From NCBI GenBank assembly GCA_951812925.1, contig OX638372.1:8804001-8868000 (forward strand): a DNA stretch of 64,000 nucleotides. Reading direction: 5' to 3'. Position numbers and translations under genes: made by a program. The stretch is from Calliopum simillimum. Its lineage: Eukaryota > Arthropoda > Insecta > Diptera > Lauxaniidae. The notes beneath the pieces are model-generated. The model was not told the origin of the DNA. It saw only the letters and a list, made by a program, of their open reading frames with translations, and searched no databases. Shown here piece by piece: positions 34,948-46,560 of this stretch; within the stretch, counting starts at the first letter, position 1, and every line of letters starts with the position of its first letter.

Positions 34948-35409
34948 TAGTGATGAGCAAACCAAGACCAAGGCCAAGACCATAGCAGTCTTGGTCTTGT
35001 TCTTGTTCTTGCAGATTGAGTCTCGGTCTTGGATTTGATATTGAGTCTTGGTCTTGGTCTTGATCTTGCCTAAGTCTTGGTCTCGATCTTGAAAAAGTTT
35101 CAAGATATTGAGCATTCAAAACCATATTTTTCCAAATCAGTTGGGTTTTTAAGATGCCAAAATTCAAATCGAGTGATGATTTTATCTTCAAAACGGGCGT
35201 GAAATAGCTTTTAACTATTGTATAAATTACCAAGACTGAAAAGCAGTCTTGGTCTTGACGATTATCGTGAGCAAAACCAAAACCAAGACCAAGACCAAGA
35301 CCATAGCAGTCTTAGTCTTGCAAAAATATCAGCGTCTTGGTCTTGTTCTCGCAAAATTACCAAGACCAAGAACAAGAATCAAGACCAAGACTAGTTTTGC
35401 TCATCACTA
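34948..35409 (+). mobile_element. hAT-like MITE with AAGACC hexamer repeats, complete copy
   Basis: 462 bp, starting TAGTGATGAGCAAACCAAGA and ending in the inverse of TAGTGATGAGCAAAACTAGT. It is flanked by 8-bp duplications GTCAAAGA (34940-34947) and GTCATAGA (35410-35417), one mismatch. The 8-bp duplication and the TAGTGATGRGCAA end are typical of hAT transposons. Both arms are built of AAGACC/GGTCTT hexamers (for example CCAAGACCAAGACCAAGACC near 35285) in both orientations, so the whole can fold on itself. The interior of about 170 bp (35095-35240) is unique and shared with 24590-24865. No transposase is present. Confidence 0.85.
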
Positions 35410-35417
35410 GTCATAGA

Positions 35418-37754
35418 CCAAAAGTCAACTGAAAAAGGTGGTTGAAAAAAGAACTTTAAGAATCGGAAATGTCGTGTCGAGAGATCCAACTCATCACAAA
35501 GATACCATTCGATAAAGACAATTTATTTTGGCATAATGATCCCGCTACGTTTCTCAGGATAATACATCTGTTACTCTTTTGATATTGTAAAAATACGAGG
35601 TTCACTTTGAAACCAATCCAAACTATCCACTTATGTTTAGGTATTCGCTTTCGTCTTCTCAAAGCATTAAATACCCTTAATTTAGTTCATATAATTTTGC
35701 TTTAAAAAATCCCTTTGCGTAAAATGTTGCAGCAATATGTCGCATGTTGTCTCATGTCGGTAGGTATATCAACATACTCTCTTAGTCCAACTCGAGACTA
35801 ATTCCAAGACTTTTAACCAGCAATGAGTTGACATGTTGTTTACCTGCTGTGTGTGATGTGATTTTTCTCACTTTTCCCATTTCCAAGTACGTCTTGCCTT
35901 AAAGTCCATTCTTTGTTTTCATTTATTCCACCATCACCATTCATTCATTCATTCGTTTTACTTGACAACTCTTCAGAGTGTGTTGATGTGACTCCAAAAT
36001 GAAAGGAAGCAACTTGACAAGGGTTCTTAATGATTCTACTCTTGGTACAAAATGACTTTCAAGTTTTAAGGATATAGTTTCAGTTAGTAAAACATCTTGT
36101 TCACACTTATTTTTGTTGTTGGTATTTTTGTTGTCATTCTTAGATTCTATTGTACGGTGCGAACGTATACTCTCTGCTGGAATTTATCGTAACACATTTC
36201 AAAAGAGAGAGTTGCATTGGTAGTGTTCCATCCATCTGTTGGTGTTAGCAACCGGAAGTGTACCATGTTGTATGTATGTACAACAAAAGGCGTTGCTGGT
36301 GCCAAAAAGTGTCAAACATTCCAAATAGTAAAATCAAGTGTCCTTTTATTTGCTTGTCTAAGTGTACTACTATATATACATGTGTATGTATGTTGATTGG
36401 TTTGTCCTCAAGAAGGACAACACTTTGTTTAGACTTTTAAGCTAAAGTTTTTAAGCTAATTGCTTATTTTGTGGAAATTAAGTGTTTTAATTTTGTTTAC
36501 CAAAGATGGTACTTGTCGGGGCTTTTAACAAATATAGATAGATGGAGAGAGTGTTTGAATTTTTTGAAAAAAATCAAGATTTTCAAGAAAAATTATACTA
36601 GGCACTTCAAAGCAAGATTTCAACTTGGAAAATCACTCAAGAAATCGGAACTTCCCCAGGAATAAATCTTCAAAATCATCCTTTATCATTGAATATTGCT
36701 TAAATTCTTTAAAATTTCTACTCGATGATGCTGCAAAATTTAAAAATATGCTCTTTCAATACTTCGCCCTTCTGTCGTGTATTTGATACGGTACCACCTG
36801 CCTAACCAAATAAACCAAAAACCGCTCGTAAAATCCATTGGCCTTCACTGTTCGATTTTTCTTTGGACTTTTATATTACATTGTTTTTGTTTTTTTTGGA
36901 GCAAATTTCAAAAAATTATTATGTTTACTTTGTACTTTTGCATCATTTATTAAAATCTTGGTTGTTGTTATCGACAGACAGACAACTGGTTGGTTGGAGT
37001 CAGCCAGCATAGACAGACAGTCTGCGGAGAAGAACTTAAATTTGACTGCCTTTATGACTGCATCGCTGACAGCATGTTGTGTTTATAACTTTTTGATGTG
37101 CAGCTGCCTGCCGCTTTTGATGGCTTCTTCTTTCAAGTGTCATGGTTGCTTTCAATATTAAGCTTTGTTTTTAGCCAAAGTTTGCCTGATGGTTGCTCAT
37201 ATTCGCCCCAATGTTTAATGTGGTTTCAATATTTATTTTTAAAGTTTTTTTTTTAGTTGAATTTTTAGGAATATGTAAATGATTTTCTTAAAGCATTGAA
37301 TCCTTACTTTTTATGTATTTATTTTGATGCAACCATATGCATTTTGAATTCAATTAGAAAACATGTTTCATTCACTTTCACTTATCGACCTTTATGATAT
37401 TATTCAACATTTCTTCAAACTTCCCGAACTTTATTACATGTTTTTGGAACTTTTATCAACATGTTCGAAACTGCTTCCACAACTTCGAGGAAGTGTCCAG
37501 TTCCAAAATAAGCCTAATACACGTATGAGTCGAATCAAATTTTTCGCTTACTTTGTTTAGAACATCTTTAGTTAGTTCATGCTATGACTCATGGCTTCGG
37601 CACTCATCTTATTTTTGCAACTTGACTAGCATTTCATCTAGCCAGTCTACCAGGAAGAGCTATATATTCAAGATCTTGGAAAGCAGTGGGTGAAAGATTT
37701 TTGCTCATATCAAGGAGCAGTTCAATTGATATTTCATTAATGTCAGCGATTTTT
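35418..37754. other. Non-coding DNA, apparently unique
   Basis: TCATTCATTCATTCG lies at about 35940 and GACAGACAGAC near 36975. The 107-residue frame at 36838-37161 is Phe/Cys-rich without a recognisable domain, and I do not call it. Confidence 0.45.
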
Positions 37755-38921
37755 TATACTCTACAACCAGGGTATATTCACTTTGTCCTTCTGTTTGTAA
37801 CGCAGAGAAAGAGGCGTGGCAGATATAGAAAAGTATATATATTCTTGATCAGCGTCACCTTCTGAGTTGATATAGACATGTGCGTCTGGCTGGCTGTGCG
37901 TGAAAAGATTACCGGACATAATCCCCACTTCGTAAATGGGGACTACGTCCGAAATTTTTTTTTTTTTAATTCAGATTGAACAAAATTTTTGCAATAATCC
38001 ATTTAAAAAATTTATATAGTTAGTGTTGGATATTATAGACTGATCCGCGGCCGAAAGCCGCCGCGAAGCCAATGTTGGATTTTTGGGAGTTTTAAATCCT
38101 GAGCTGCGGCCGCAGGCCGCCGTCTTACCCCTACCCTTATGTTAAATTACTATGGCTAGCAAACTAGGTGTTGGGTATATTATAGACTGATCCGCGGCTG
38201 AAGGCCGCCGTGGATACGGTATTTAAATTTTTGGGAGTTGTAAATCCTGAGCTGAGGCTGTTGTCAATAACAAAATAATCACGGCACCGCGTGGAAATAC
38301 ATTTTTTGGGAAATTTGAGCAAGATGCTTCAACTAAATTTGGTACATGGCCTTTGTCGTCAAAGTTAGCTTGTGGGATTGAAAATGAGCGAAATCAATCA
38401 ACGGACACGCCTACCGCCCATACAAAATATATATTAAAATTGCAACTTTAATAGTATTTTTCACGACAATCCAACCAAAATTCACATTAATACTACGAAT
38501 TGTAAGCGCAAGCTCAGAAAAAAAAACTGGACGAATTTGGACAAGAGGGCGTGGCACCTCCCATGTAAGCTTAAGCTTCAAAACGCTTGACTTAAAGCGT
38601 TTTTTGAGATAGTCCAACTAAATTTTACTCAGGACTAAGAACTATAAATGCAAGCTCTGAGCAAAAACTGGGTAAACTCGGACAAGAAGGCGTGGCACCT
38701 CCCATTTAAGCAAAAGTTTCAAAACGCTATACTGAAAACGTTTTTTGAGATAATTCACCCAAACTTCACTCAGACACTAAGAGCTATAAATGCAAGCTAT
38801 GAACAAAAACTGGGTGAACTCGCCAAGAGGGCGTAGCACCTTCCATATAAGCAAAATTTTCAAAATAATGCAATGTAGGGTATTTAATGTTTGGCCAGAC
38901 CAAAGGTTACACCCTTACTAG
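37755..38921 (-). mobile_element. Helentron-like element, copy 2, split by a MULE-like insertion
   Basis: Inverse of the element at 19607. Read on the minus strand it starts CTAGTAAGGGTGTAACCTTT and ends TATACCCTGGTTGTAGAGTA. Tandem units are marked by GCGTGGCACCTCCCAT-type text at about 38550, 38691 and 38831 (period about 141). The GACR microsatellite is contracted and is the place where the MULE-like element 37907-38288 entered. Without that insertion the element would be about 780 bp, close to copy 1. Confidence 0.75.
37907..38288 (+). mobile_element. MULE/foldback-like element, copy 2, nested in the Helentron-like copy
   Basis: It starts GATTACCGGACATAATCCCC and ends TCACGGCACC, flanked by GCGTGAAAA (37898-37906) and GCGTGGAAA (38289-38297), a 9-bp duplication with one mismatch. 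The interior matches copy 1 closely, from TTTGCAATAATCCATTTAAA through two GTTGGRTATATTATAGACTG units to GGCTGTTGTCAATAACAAAA. It has an extra GCGGCCGCAGGCCGC mini-hairpin (about 38105-38119). The right palindromic arm of copy 1 is missing. Confidence 0.78.
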
Positions 38922-41900
38922 TTGTCTTTGATAGGTCGATTTTATTGAGGTTTTCTGCCAGATAGTCGCGAGTGAGATCGTGACTTTTTTGGTACTTTGG
39001 CCAAATTATTGGATTTTTCAGCCTATTTAATGTTTAACTAACTTTTTCATCTTAAGTCTCATTTTCGAAACATATTGAATTTTTTATTATTTTGAATTCC
39101 ACTTTTACTGATTCGATGTTTTGTAGTTTTTTGCGATTTTATAGATTTTTTCGATGTTACTCGTCTTTATATACTTTTTTCGAAACTTTCCGCCACATGT
39201 CATCTTCATCTTTACAACATTATCGGTATTATATTGGACTATGTATATTACTCAAATCTCTCAGTTTTGTTTTATTTCCACAAACTTTATACAAAGTCCT
39301 TCAATTTTTAAAAACATTTTGAATAACATTTCGATATCTTCGTCGCATTTTCATTGTTTGTTATTACATAACACCAACTTGTTCTATTTTTCGCTACTTC
39401 CACTGACTTTTTCCGATTTTTTTTTTTTGTGCTTTTAGTGATACTTCACAATTTGCAACACCTCACGACATTTTATGAATTTTCAACATTAATTTTCTAA
39501 TCAACTTCAGTTTTTTTTTTTTTTTGAGACATTTTCAATCCATCACATTTTTATTTATTTTCGATACTTCTTAGTACCAATAACCTAAGAAATAACTTTT
39601 ATTTAAGGCCTTCACTGTGTTAAAGCCATGGAAAAATACAACAAAGTAATCATCAACTTTTACAACTTACGCAAAAACTATAATGGCAGAAAAAAAGTAA
39701 TTTAATTAAAGAAAACTGCAAAATTTTCCAAAAAACATGAAGTTTTCTTAGCTATAGTTGTTTTTCAAAGATCAAATCACCAGTCCCCCGTCCGCCTTCC
39801 CCATTCACATGAAACCACAACATTTTTGTTGCGAATATTTTAATATGTCTGAGCACGCAATGTAATTCAACTTTAATTAGATAATTATGCGCATACATAC
39901 AAAACTTATTATACTTACATATAGTTCAGTCTATCTTAGCCTTTATGCGATTTTTGTTATACATCAGAACTACGTTGGTAGGTACCTTTATAAGCCAACC
40001 CCAACCCCACCTTTGTTTCATTATATTTTTGTTTAAATCAACATTTTTGTGTGCATAGCGACGACAAGTCGTCGTATCGTAGCTCATCCGCAACTAAACT
40101 GCAACCTTAAAACGCAAAATTTTCTGCAAAATTATCTAAGACGATATGGATGGGGCCGGGAGGGGTTTAAACCACTATTGCTAATATTAGTTGGTGACGA
40201 TAGAGCTTCGTTGAATTTTCAGTCAACTAAATCATCTGCTTTTGTACAATGTCAGCGACAATAGCAAAAACTACAAACTTTTAACATTTATTATGTTCCA
40301 TTTTGATGCATGATTTTGCATTTTAAGTTGCATTTTATAGGTTGGCACTATTAGAGCTGAGAGCCCTCGTCCCCGCCCCACTGTCAATTTTACATTTTAT
40401 GCATTTTATGTTGTTTGGGGTAAACTTTGCATATTTACCTCTGTTTATTTTATACGCGAATACATTTGTTGTCACTAAATGCACTTAATTGTAGTAGGGG
40501 AATTTACGGTTATGTGCAGTTGTACTATAAAATATGTTATGCAATCAACGATACCTCTTATAAGAAAAAAATCGCCAAGGAAAACGTTTGTTATATAAAT
40601 TATGAAGTGACTTAAGGTTCTGAGCGATTTTTGTGGCATGTTGTCTACGCTTTGTTCTCTGGAGAATGCTTCAAAAGCAGATAACTTTAAGTAGTTACTT
40701 AGACGACGATTTCTAGACCACCATTCCTTCGTAATTTTTAAAATTTCTCATAAAAATCTCAGTTTCCGAAAACTTTTTTTTTTTTTTTGTGGGACTAAGT
40801 AGTTATTCCTCTAAGAACATCTACTGCTCATCGAAATCCCATTCAAAATCAGTCAAACAAATATCTGTGTATACGCTAAGATCTCTTTTTTAACGTTTTT
40901 ATACAAAAGTCAGTGCTAAAATTTCCCCAACCTAACCAAGTCCCGCTTTTAAACACTACATCGTCTTTTCACTTTAGAAAGAAAATCCGTTTATTGGTGC
41001 AGGTTGGTGCGCATTTCCGTTTCCGCTTCAATGGTTGGCAAAAATATTTAAATAAATGAAATAACATTTTGCATGAATTCTGTAATTTTGTTCAAATGTT
41101 TTATAGTTTATGTGTTCGTAGAAATGCGATGAAACCACGAAATTGTTACCACGTGACGGCACCAAAACTGACTTTTTCATTTCACGCCAAAGATAACAAT
41201 TTTCCAAACGAAACATTGCGTACCGCCTCCGGAAAATGTTTTTAAAATGAACGTTGGTGAAATTTGTTATTTTTAATGTGTAAACAGTAAAACCTCAATA
41301 AGATTTAATTCGAGAATACGTTAAGAAGATAGAAACTTTAGCAAAAATATTTGCGATATTCGAACACTGCAAGTTTTTAAATTGAACTTATAGATAGCCT
41401 AGGCAAATCAGTGTCTTTATATACAAAGCCATAAGAAAGGCCAAAGGCCGCGAAAGTATTTTGCAAATATCTCGCAAGTTATTCAAATAGTCGTCTCAAG
41501 AATAATGTAGAATTTGATTTCGTATGACTTAAAGTTTGTGAGATATTCTACATTTTTTCTGCGCTATGAGCCGCATTCTTGAGCTTAAAACTAAGATTTT
41601 GATTTACAAAAGTCTTTGGCATCAGCCGCCATTTTAGAAAACAGTTTTTCATGAATCTTCTCACCTTGGAGTAATATTAAATCAAATTTTTCCGATGCCG
41701 CCCATTTTTTCTCTATTATAGGGCATTGACAACACAGACAACCAAAAAAAAATGCAATGAACTAGCTGCATCCTCAAAACTAACAATGAACCTGAAAGAC
41801 TTCAAGTTATCCTTATTTGAAGTTTTAGAAAACGCTGTTTTAAGTGCGGAGTTATGATCATTAGAAGAGAAAGTATTTCAACCGAATGAAATATAAGCTT

Positions 41901-42576
41901 TTTCTTCTTTTTTGATTTTTAGGTTAATTTTACAAGTTTTCACTGTATGCAAAGGTTAATGCATACCAATACAACAATAATAGAGAGAAAAAAAAAATAT
42001 TAGCAACAACAACAAAAACAACAAGTACAAATATGAAACAACTAATGGCAGCAATCAACGTTTTACTATCTCTGCCATTTAAGTTAAAGGGGTGAATGGA
42101 ATGGTAAGGGACGAATAGAATACATAGACAATTTCAATGATGATGATGATGACGATGGTTGGTAACGCCAGCGGGTTACAAGATACCAAAATATCTACAA
42201 CTTTGCTTTATAGTCATAAAAGCTGTTACAGTCTAAAATGTTTTGTTGTTGTTGTTGTAGGTATAGCCGTTGTCGTCGTCGTCGTCGTCGTCTAATTAAC
42301 TGCGATTATTACGGTCATTACGTGGGATTTCCGTACTTTCGGTTAACATCTTGAATTTTTGGCGCTTTAGCAGTGAAATTCTCTATAATGTTTTTATCCT
42401 TTTCCTGTGTTGTTGTTGTTGTTGTTGTTATTGTAACTGTTTTATTTTTAGTGCTTTATTTAAAATGTTATATATTTAGTATACCAACATCATTGAAGTC
42501 ATCGGGGCTTTGCTCCTGCATTTGCACGAACATTAAAGCAAATTAACCACATTTTTCAATGTGGTGAGAGGGTCAT

Positions 42577-42608
<32 letters not shown>

Positions 42609-42947
42609 GCTGCTGTTACTACCATTTTGTCTAATAGTTGTTGGTAAACCAAAGTCATTAGTTTTTGTTGCTATTGTCTGTGGTAAGGTTTTTGAATTTT
42701 CTAAAATTTTGCCTAAATGTTATCTCATTCGGTTTTAAATAAAAAAAAAACTGGCAACATACGTAGGTATAAAATAGTTTTGTTAAAGAAAAGAATTTTA
42801 AAGGCTTAGATATATTAACTTACTGGAGTGTTTCGCTTCAAACTGAGTTCAAAAATTATAATGCTTAAAAAATCTTTTACAGTTTTACAAATCGTTGTCT
42901 GAGTATTTTTTAGCTTTAAAAGAAAAAAAAAGGAGTTTTTTAAATAC
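38922..42947. other. Non-coding DNA with degenerate T-rich repeats
   Basis: From 39060 to 39560 the text is a degenerate series of TTTTTCGAT, ACTTTTTTCGA and CATTTTC words. The frames at 39092-39322 and 39154-39438 (Phe/Ser/Tyr-rich) come from that bias. AT-rich DNA without recognisable genes follows. Confidence 0.5.
42138..42615. repeat. Cluster of trinucleotide microsatellites
   Basis: GATGATGATGATGACGATGG lies at 42138, GTTGTTGTTGTTGTAG near 42244, a GTC run at about 42271-42292, GTT runs at about 42410-42430, and a longer GTT run at about 42577-42610. Such clusters are common in introns and flanks of fly genes. Confidence 0.8.
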
Positions 42948-42955
42948 TTAGGTAT

Positions 42956-44117
42956 TAGGGTGGAGCGCTGCTCTATGGAGATTTTATATTTTTACATATT
43001 CTAAACGGCTCAGTGCGGAAAAGGTGCTCCATCATTCACCTTTTAGAGGTGTATAAATATTTTTTCAAAATTTTGAGTTTTAGTACTGCCACACATCCTG
43101 GGAATATAGGGAAAAACTCAAAGTTGGAACACTGAAGTTTTTTTGATGAGGTTTTGTTCGTCCACTTCTCCTGAGTTGGAAAATATAAAAATTAAAATCC
43201 AAACCCTTCCTTCTTGCGAGTAAACTGGGCTTAAGCCCCTTTTTTCGAGGAATGTTTAAATCACCTATATTATAGTTACCTCGAGGTCTTGGAAATTAAT
43301 ATGTTTTCATCAGGCCTGTTCGTTAATTTGTCCAGAGTTGGAAAATAAGAAAATTTAATCGGAACAATTCCTTATTGCGAATAAGCCGAGCTTAATCGCT
43401 TTTTTCTTGGTATTTTTAAATTATTAATATTAAATCGACCTCCAAATGTTGGCACTCAAAATTTTTGATAAGGTTTGGTTTGTTAGCAGCTTGTAAGTGG
43501 GATAAGGTGTAGAAGTGAATCAAAACAACTCCTTCTTGCGAATAAACCGACTTTAAGCCCCTTTTTTGCCACTAAAAGTTTGAATAAAACAAACAACTTT
43601 CTGTCTGAATAATTTTTATGTTTTTCATATGAAATTCTTAAATATACTTGCTATAGTACACAATGTGGAGGAGCGCGGCTCTATGGAAATTTTTAGTTTT
43701 TGCATATTCTAAATGGGCCAGGGAAAAAAGGTCATACTCAAATCAAATTTTTAGTGAAGCTGCTGCTGCTGTGTGTGGTTCAGAAAGAAGAGATAGTCTC
43801 ATCAAAACAAGGCTGGAATCACGAAGGACAATGCCTGTTTTTAATACTAAAAGGGAGTTCAAATTTGTTTAAAATATATTAATATTATAATAAAAAACCA
43901 AAATTTGGACACGTTTAAGCTCTTTTTTGACTTTATCCCATACAAATAAACTCAACGTAATATTTTTTTTTTCAAAACTTCAATGTCTTTGTGGCAGTAC
44001 AAAACGTTAAAATATCAAAAAGTACCATATAACATTTTTTATTAAGAATATTATGGAGCATCTTTTTGCATGTGAGCCATTTCGAAAATCGCAAAAAACA
44101 AATTTCGCTCCACCCTA
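42956..44117. mobile_element. Non-autonomous transposon with 8-bp duplication and internal 162-bp tandem array (hAT-like)
   Basis: 1162 bp flanked by perfect TTAGGTAT duplications (42948-42955 and 44118-44125). The ends are TAGGGTGGAGCG and its inverse CGCTCCACCCTA. Inwards there is weaker pairing (AAACGGCTCAGTGCGGAAAA against the inverse of TTGCATGTGAGCCATTTCG). Inside are three tandem units of about 162 bp marked by CCTTCTTGCGAGTAAACTG, CTTATTGCGAATAAGCCG and CCTTCTTGCGAATAAACCG (43205, 43369, 43529). A direct internal copy of the left terminus is present (GGAGCGCGGCTCTATGG at about 43668). An 8-bp duplication with a TAGGG end suggests hAT; P-type elements are an alternative. It has no coding capacity. 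Confidence 0.82.
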
Positions 44118-44444
44118 TTAGGTATGCTTTATGCTTCCAAGAAGTTCTTTCTAAAACCTTTGTCCATTCTTTACTATCTTTTTTCAGTCCTGAGTTATTC
44201 AGTATTCTTTAACCAATTAAAGTAACGATATTTTAAAACACAAAAAACGTTTTCTTAAACCACGAATGCAACTTTATCTTTTCAAGTAAGCTATTTCTAA
44301 ATCATTTTTCATATTGTCCTATCTCTTTCTGGTTCTTAGTAATCGAGAATTCTTTTTCCAAGTCGAAAACTTAAACATGTGATTTCTAAAAAACTCTAAA
44401 TTGACACATATTTTCTGCTACTTGGAGTCACAATACTTGGTGTA

Positions 44445-45220
44445 ACAGGTCATTTAATAAGTCCGTAGGATGACACACAGATGGCATTACTAGAATTTTT
44501 TCCATATGGTTTTTATTTAGACCTAACCTTCACTAACCTTTTCCATATGATTTTTATTTAGAACTAACCTTCAAACGAGACGTGTATAAATTTGACAGCA
44601 ATCGGACTATTGATTTGAAAAAAGTGAACTTCGAGTTTTGATAAAGCATTGCTTTTTGATGAAAAAAATACAGTGGAAACCAAACAATGTCTTGATAAAC
44701 ATTATCCAAACTCCACTTCATCGATACAAATGGATTGCTAAATTTAAACATGGTCGTACTAGCACAAATGATGCAGAGCGCTGTGGACGTCCAAATTAGG
44801 CTATTATTCCAGAAAACATCAAAAAAATCCACAAATTGGTTATGAACGATTGCAAATTGCTAGCTGACATTGTAAAGTATCAAATGAGCTCACAGTCGAC
44901 CAAAACAAAAACGAATTGATGCTTCAGAGGAGTGTTAATCCGCTGTTAAACCGCAATAAAATCGAATTCTATCGTCGATATGTGACAATCGATGAAACAT
45001 TGCTTCACTTTTACACAACAGAATCCAAAAGACAGTCAGCTGAAGCCTATTTTGACGAAAAAGAGGTATCGTAATACAAAAGTGGTATCGAAAAATTGGA
45101 AAATCGCTATACTCGTTGTATCGCCCTCGAAGGCAACTACTTATGTTGAATAATAAAATCGAGTTTTGTCAAAATTTTGTTTTTTTCTTACTTATCCTAC
45201 GGACTTATTGAATGACCTGT
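44445..45220 (+). mobile_element. Mellifera-type mariner, internally deleted and decayed
   Basis: TA duplications at 44443-44444 and 45221-45222 enclose 26-bp inverted repeats beginning ACAGGTCATT-YAATAAGTCC with one mismatch. The plus strand keeps transposase scraps: NDAERCGRPN followed by a stop and IIPENIKKIHKLVMND (DNA-binding linker), SQSTKTKT, FYRRYVTIDETLLHFYTTES around the first catalytic Asp, and RQSAEAYFDEK. Frames are shifted several times and the second half of the catalytic domain is gone. The 5' part also has a tandem duplication of TTTTCCATATGRTTTTTATT (44498-44560). The length of 776 bp compares with about 1.3 kb for an intact mariner. The minus-strand frame at 44554-44832 is a shadow. 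Confidence 0.85.
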
Positions 45221-45314
45221 TACTATTACATCCATTAAATTTGCTAAACTATTTGACAGTTCCGTAAAGTAATATTTATAAATAAAATACAGTGAAATAA
45301 TAAAATAATATTTA

Positions 45315-46142
45315 GGGTAAGAGAGGGAAATATGGACTACGTGGGTAATATGGACCACATGGTTATTTTCCACTGCGTATATAGGATTAACCGTTATTCA
45401 TGTTCAAACTTAACGCTAATACCTAAAGCTTATAATAGGGTGATTTTAGCGTTTGGTGAGGTCGCATGTTTCTGTAAAGTTGATTTTTCTAAAAAAAAAG
45501 ATCAGTGATAATTTTTTTCTATTGAGTATATTGCATTATTTCACTTTAAAGACATCGCGTTTTTAAGTAAATGGTTAATTATATAAAGTCAGTGAATACT
45601 ATTTATTATTTATGAGCACAAATTAGTTCATTAATATAAACCACCAAAGAAAAAAGCCCAAAAACAAATGTATTTATCATCTTTTTCAGGTGGGGAATCT
45701 AGCTGCCGATTTCATGACGATTCTGATGGTCATTATTTGTGATTCGTTAACTACAAAGGAAAAAAGATGAAAAATGCATATAATGTAATACCCTTTATTC
45801 AGAAGATCGCCGTGGCGAATTTTGGGTTGAATGTGTAATCTTATGTTCTTGGAGTCATGAAAAATGTGCCGGATGTGGAAGTGACATTTTTATATGCAAC
45901 TTCTGTACCAAATAAACATGTGGGGCAATATGGACTACTCTTTTTTTTATCTTTATTTTGAGTATTTTCAGTTTTTTAATTTTTTTTCTTTATCCTGATG
46001 AGATATTTATCTAAAAGTGAATCAGAGTAAAGGTAAATTGTTTCCTTTAATCAATGGCATAAAATTAATTGTTTTATTTTATGTTTTTTGGGTTTTATTT
46101 AAAAAAAGAAAGATTGGTGGTCCATATTTACCTCCCTTACCC
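45315..46142 (+). mobile_element. pogo/Tigger-like transposon remnant
   Basis: 828 bp between TA duplications (45313-45314 and 46143-46144). The ends are GGGTAAGAGAGGGAAATATG on the left and the inverse of the right end, GGGTAAGGGAGGTAAATATG, on the other side. The interior keeps only the last part of a transposase, preceded by a plausible intron end (TTATCATCTTTTTCAG at about 45676-45691). It sits only 95 bp from the mariner at 44445-45220. Confidence 0.78.
45799..45915 (+). pseudogene. C-terminal zinc-binding tail of a pogo/Tigger-type transposase
   Basis: The frame SEDRRGEFWVECVILCSWSH followed by EKCAGCGSDIFICNFCTK and a stop has the spacing of the Cys/His tail found at the C-terminus of many insect pogo/jerky-like transposases (WxxC, xxC, WxHxxC, CxxC). 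Only this tail is seen; the DDE domain is lost. The match is recalled from family knowledge, not from a search. Confidence 0.65.
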
Positions 46143-46214
46143 TACTCTAAGCTGCCTACATTTTCCTATACGTACGAGGGGTCTAACAAAAGTTCGATTA
46201 ATAGAATTGAAAAA

Positions 46215-46560
46215 ACTGGATAAAAAATGTTTTCATTTGCCACGATCCTTTGCGATGACGGCTTTCCCGATTCTTGGATTTCCTTATCCAGCGACCTTTT
46301 CCAGGTGGTACTCTATCTACCACGTTCTATATCCCCTTGTGGGTTTCACTCAAGGGCCAATCAATTCCCTCTTGCACAGCTTTATCTCGTTTGGTATAGC
46401 CCTCTGATTGCATTTTTTGTGTAGTTCAGCGTTTGAGATAGAGCGAGGCCCTTACGTTTTCCTCGGTGTATTTCTTTCAAAGTGCTTGATTTTGTTAATA
46501 GCACTCGATTTTAGTATCCAAAGCGCATAACCGTATATAAGTGTGGGTCGGCCCTGTGTC
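46215..46560 (-). pseudogene. Decayed C-terminus of a non-LTR reverse transcriptase
   Basis: The minus strand reads PTLIYGYALWILKSSAINKI, then KHFERNTPRKT-stop-GP, then LHKKCNQRAIPNEIKLCKR, then LE-stop-NPQGDIERGR-stop-STTWKRSLDKE, and after a one-base shift VIAKDRGK-stop-KHF. This is the well-known tail of many LINE polyproteins (YG...W, FERK.LR.I.GP, WNPQG..RGRP..TW...DR..W). Three of the stops are TGA or TAG at expected Trp/Pro positions. The clade is not determined. Confidence 0.75.

Noticed and set aside
34838..35233. 131-residue frame with Asp-Gln repeats
   Set aside because: The repeats come from AAGACC hexamers in a hAT-like MITE, and the frame has no other protein-like feature.
36838..37161. 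107-residue Phe/Cys-rich frame with possible membrane segments
   Set aside because: Hydrophobic composition is expected from T-rich DNA; there is no domain, splice context or start-site support.
39060..39560. Possible true satellite DNA
   Set aside because: The T-rich words recur without a fixed period or alignable unit, so biased simple sequence explains them.
44554..44832. 92-residue minus-strand frame
   Set aside because: It is antisense to the decayed mariner transposase.
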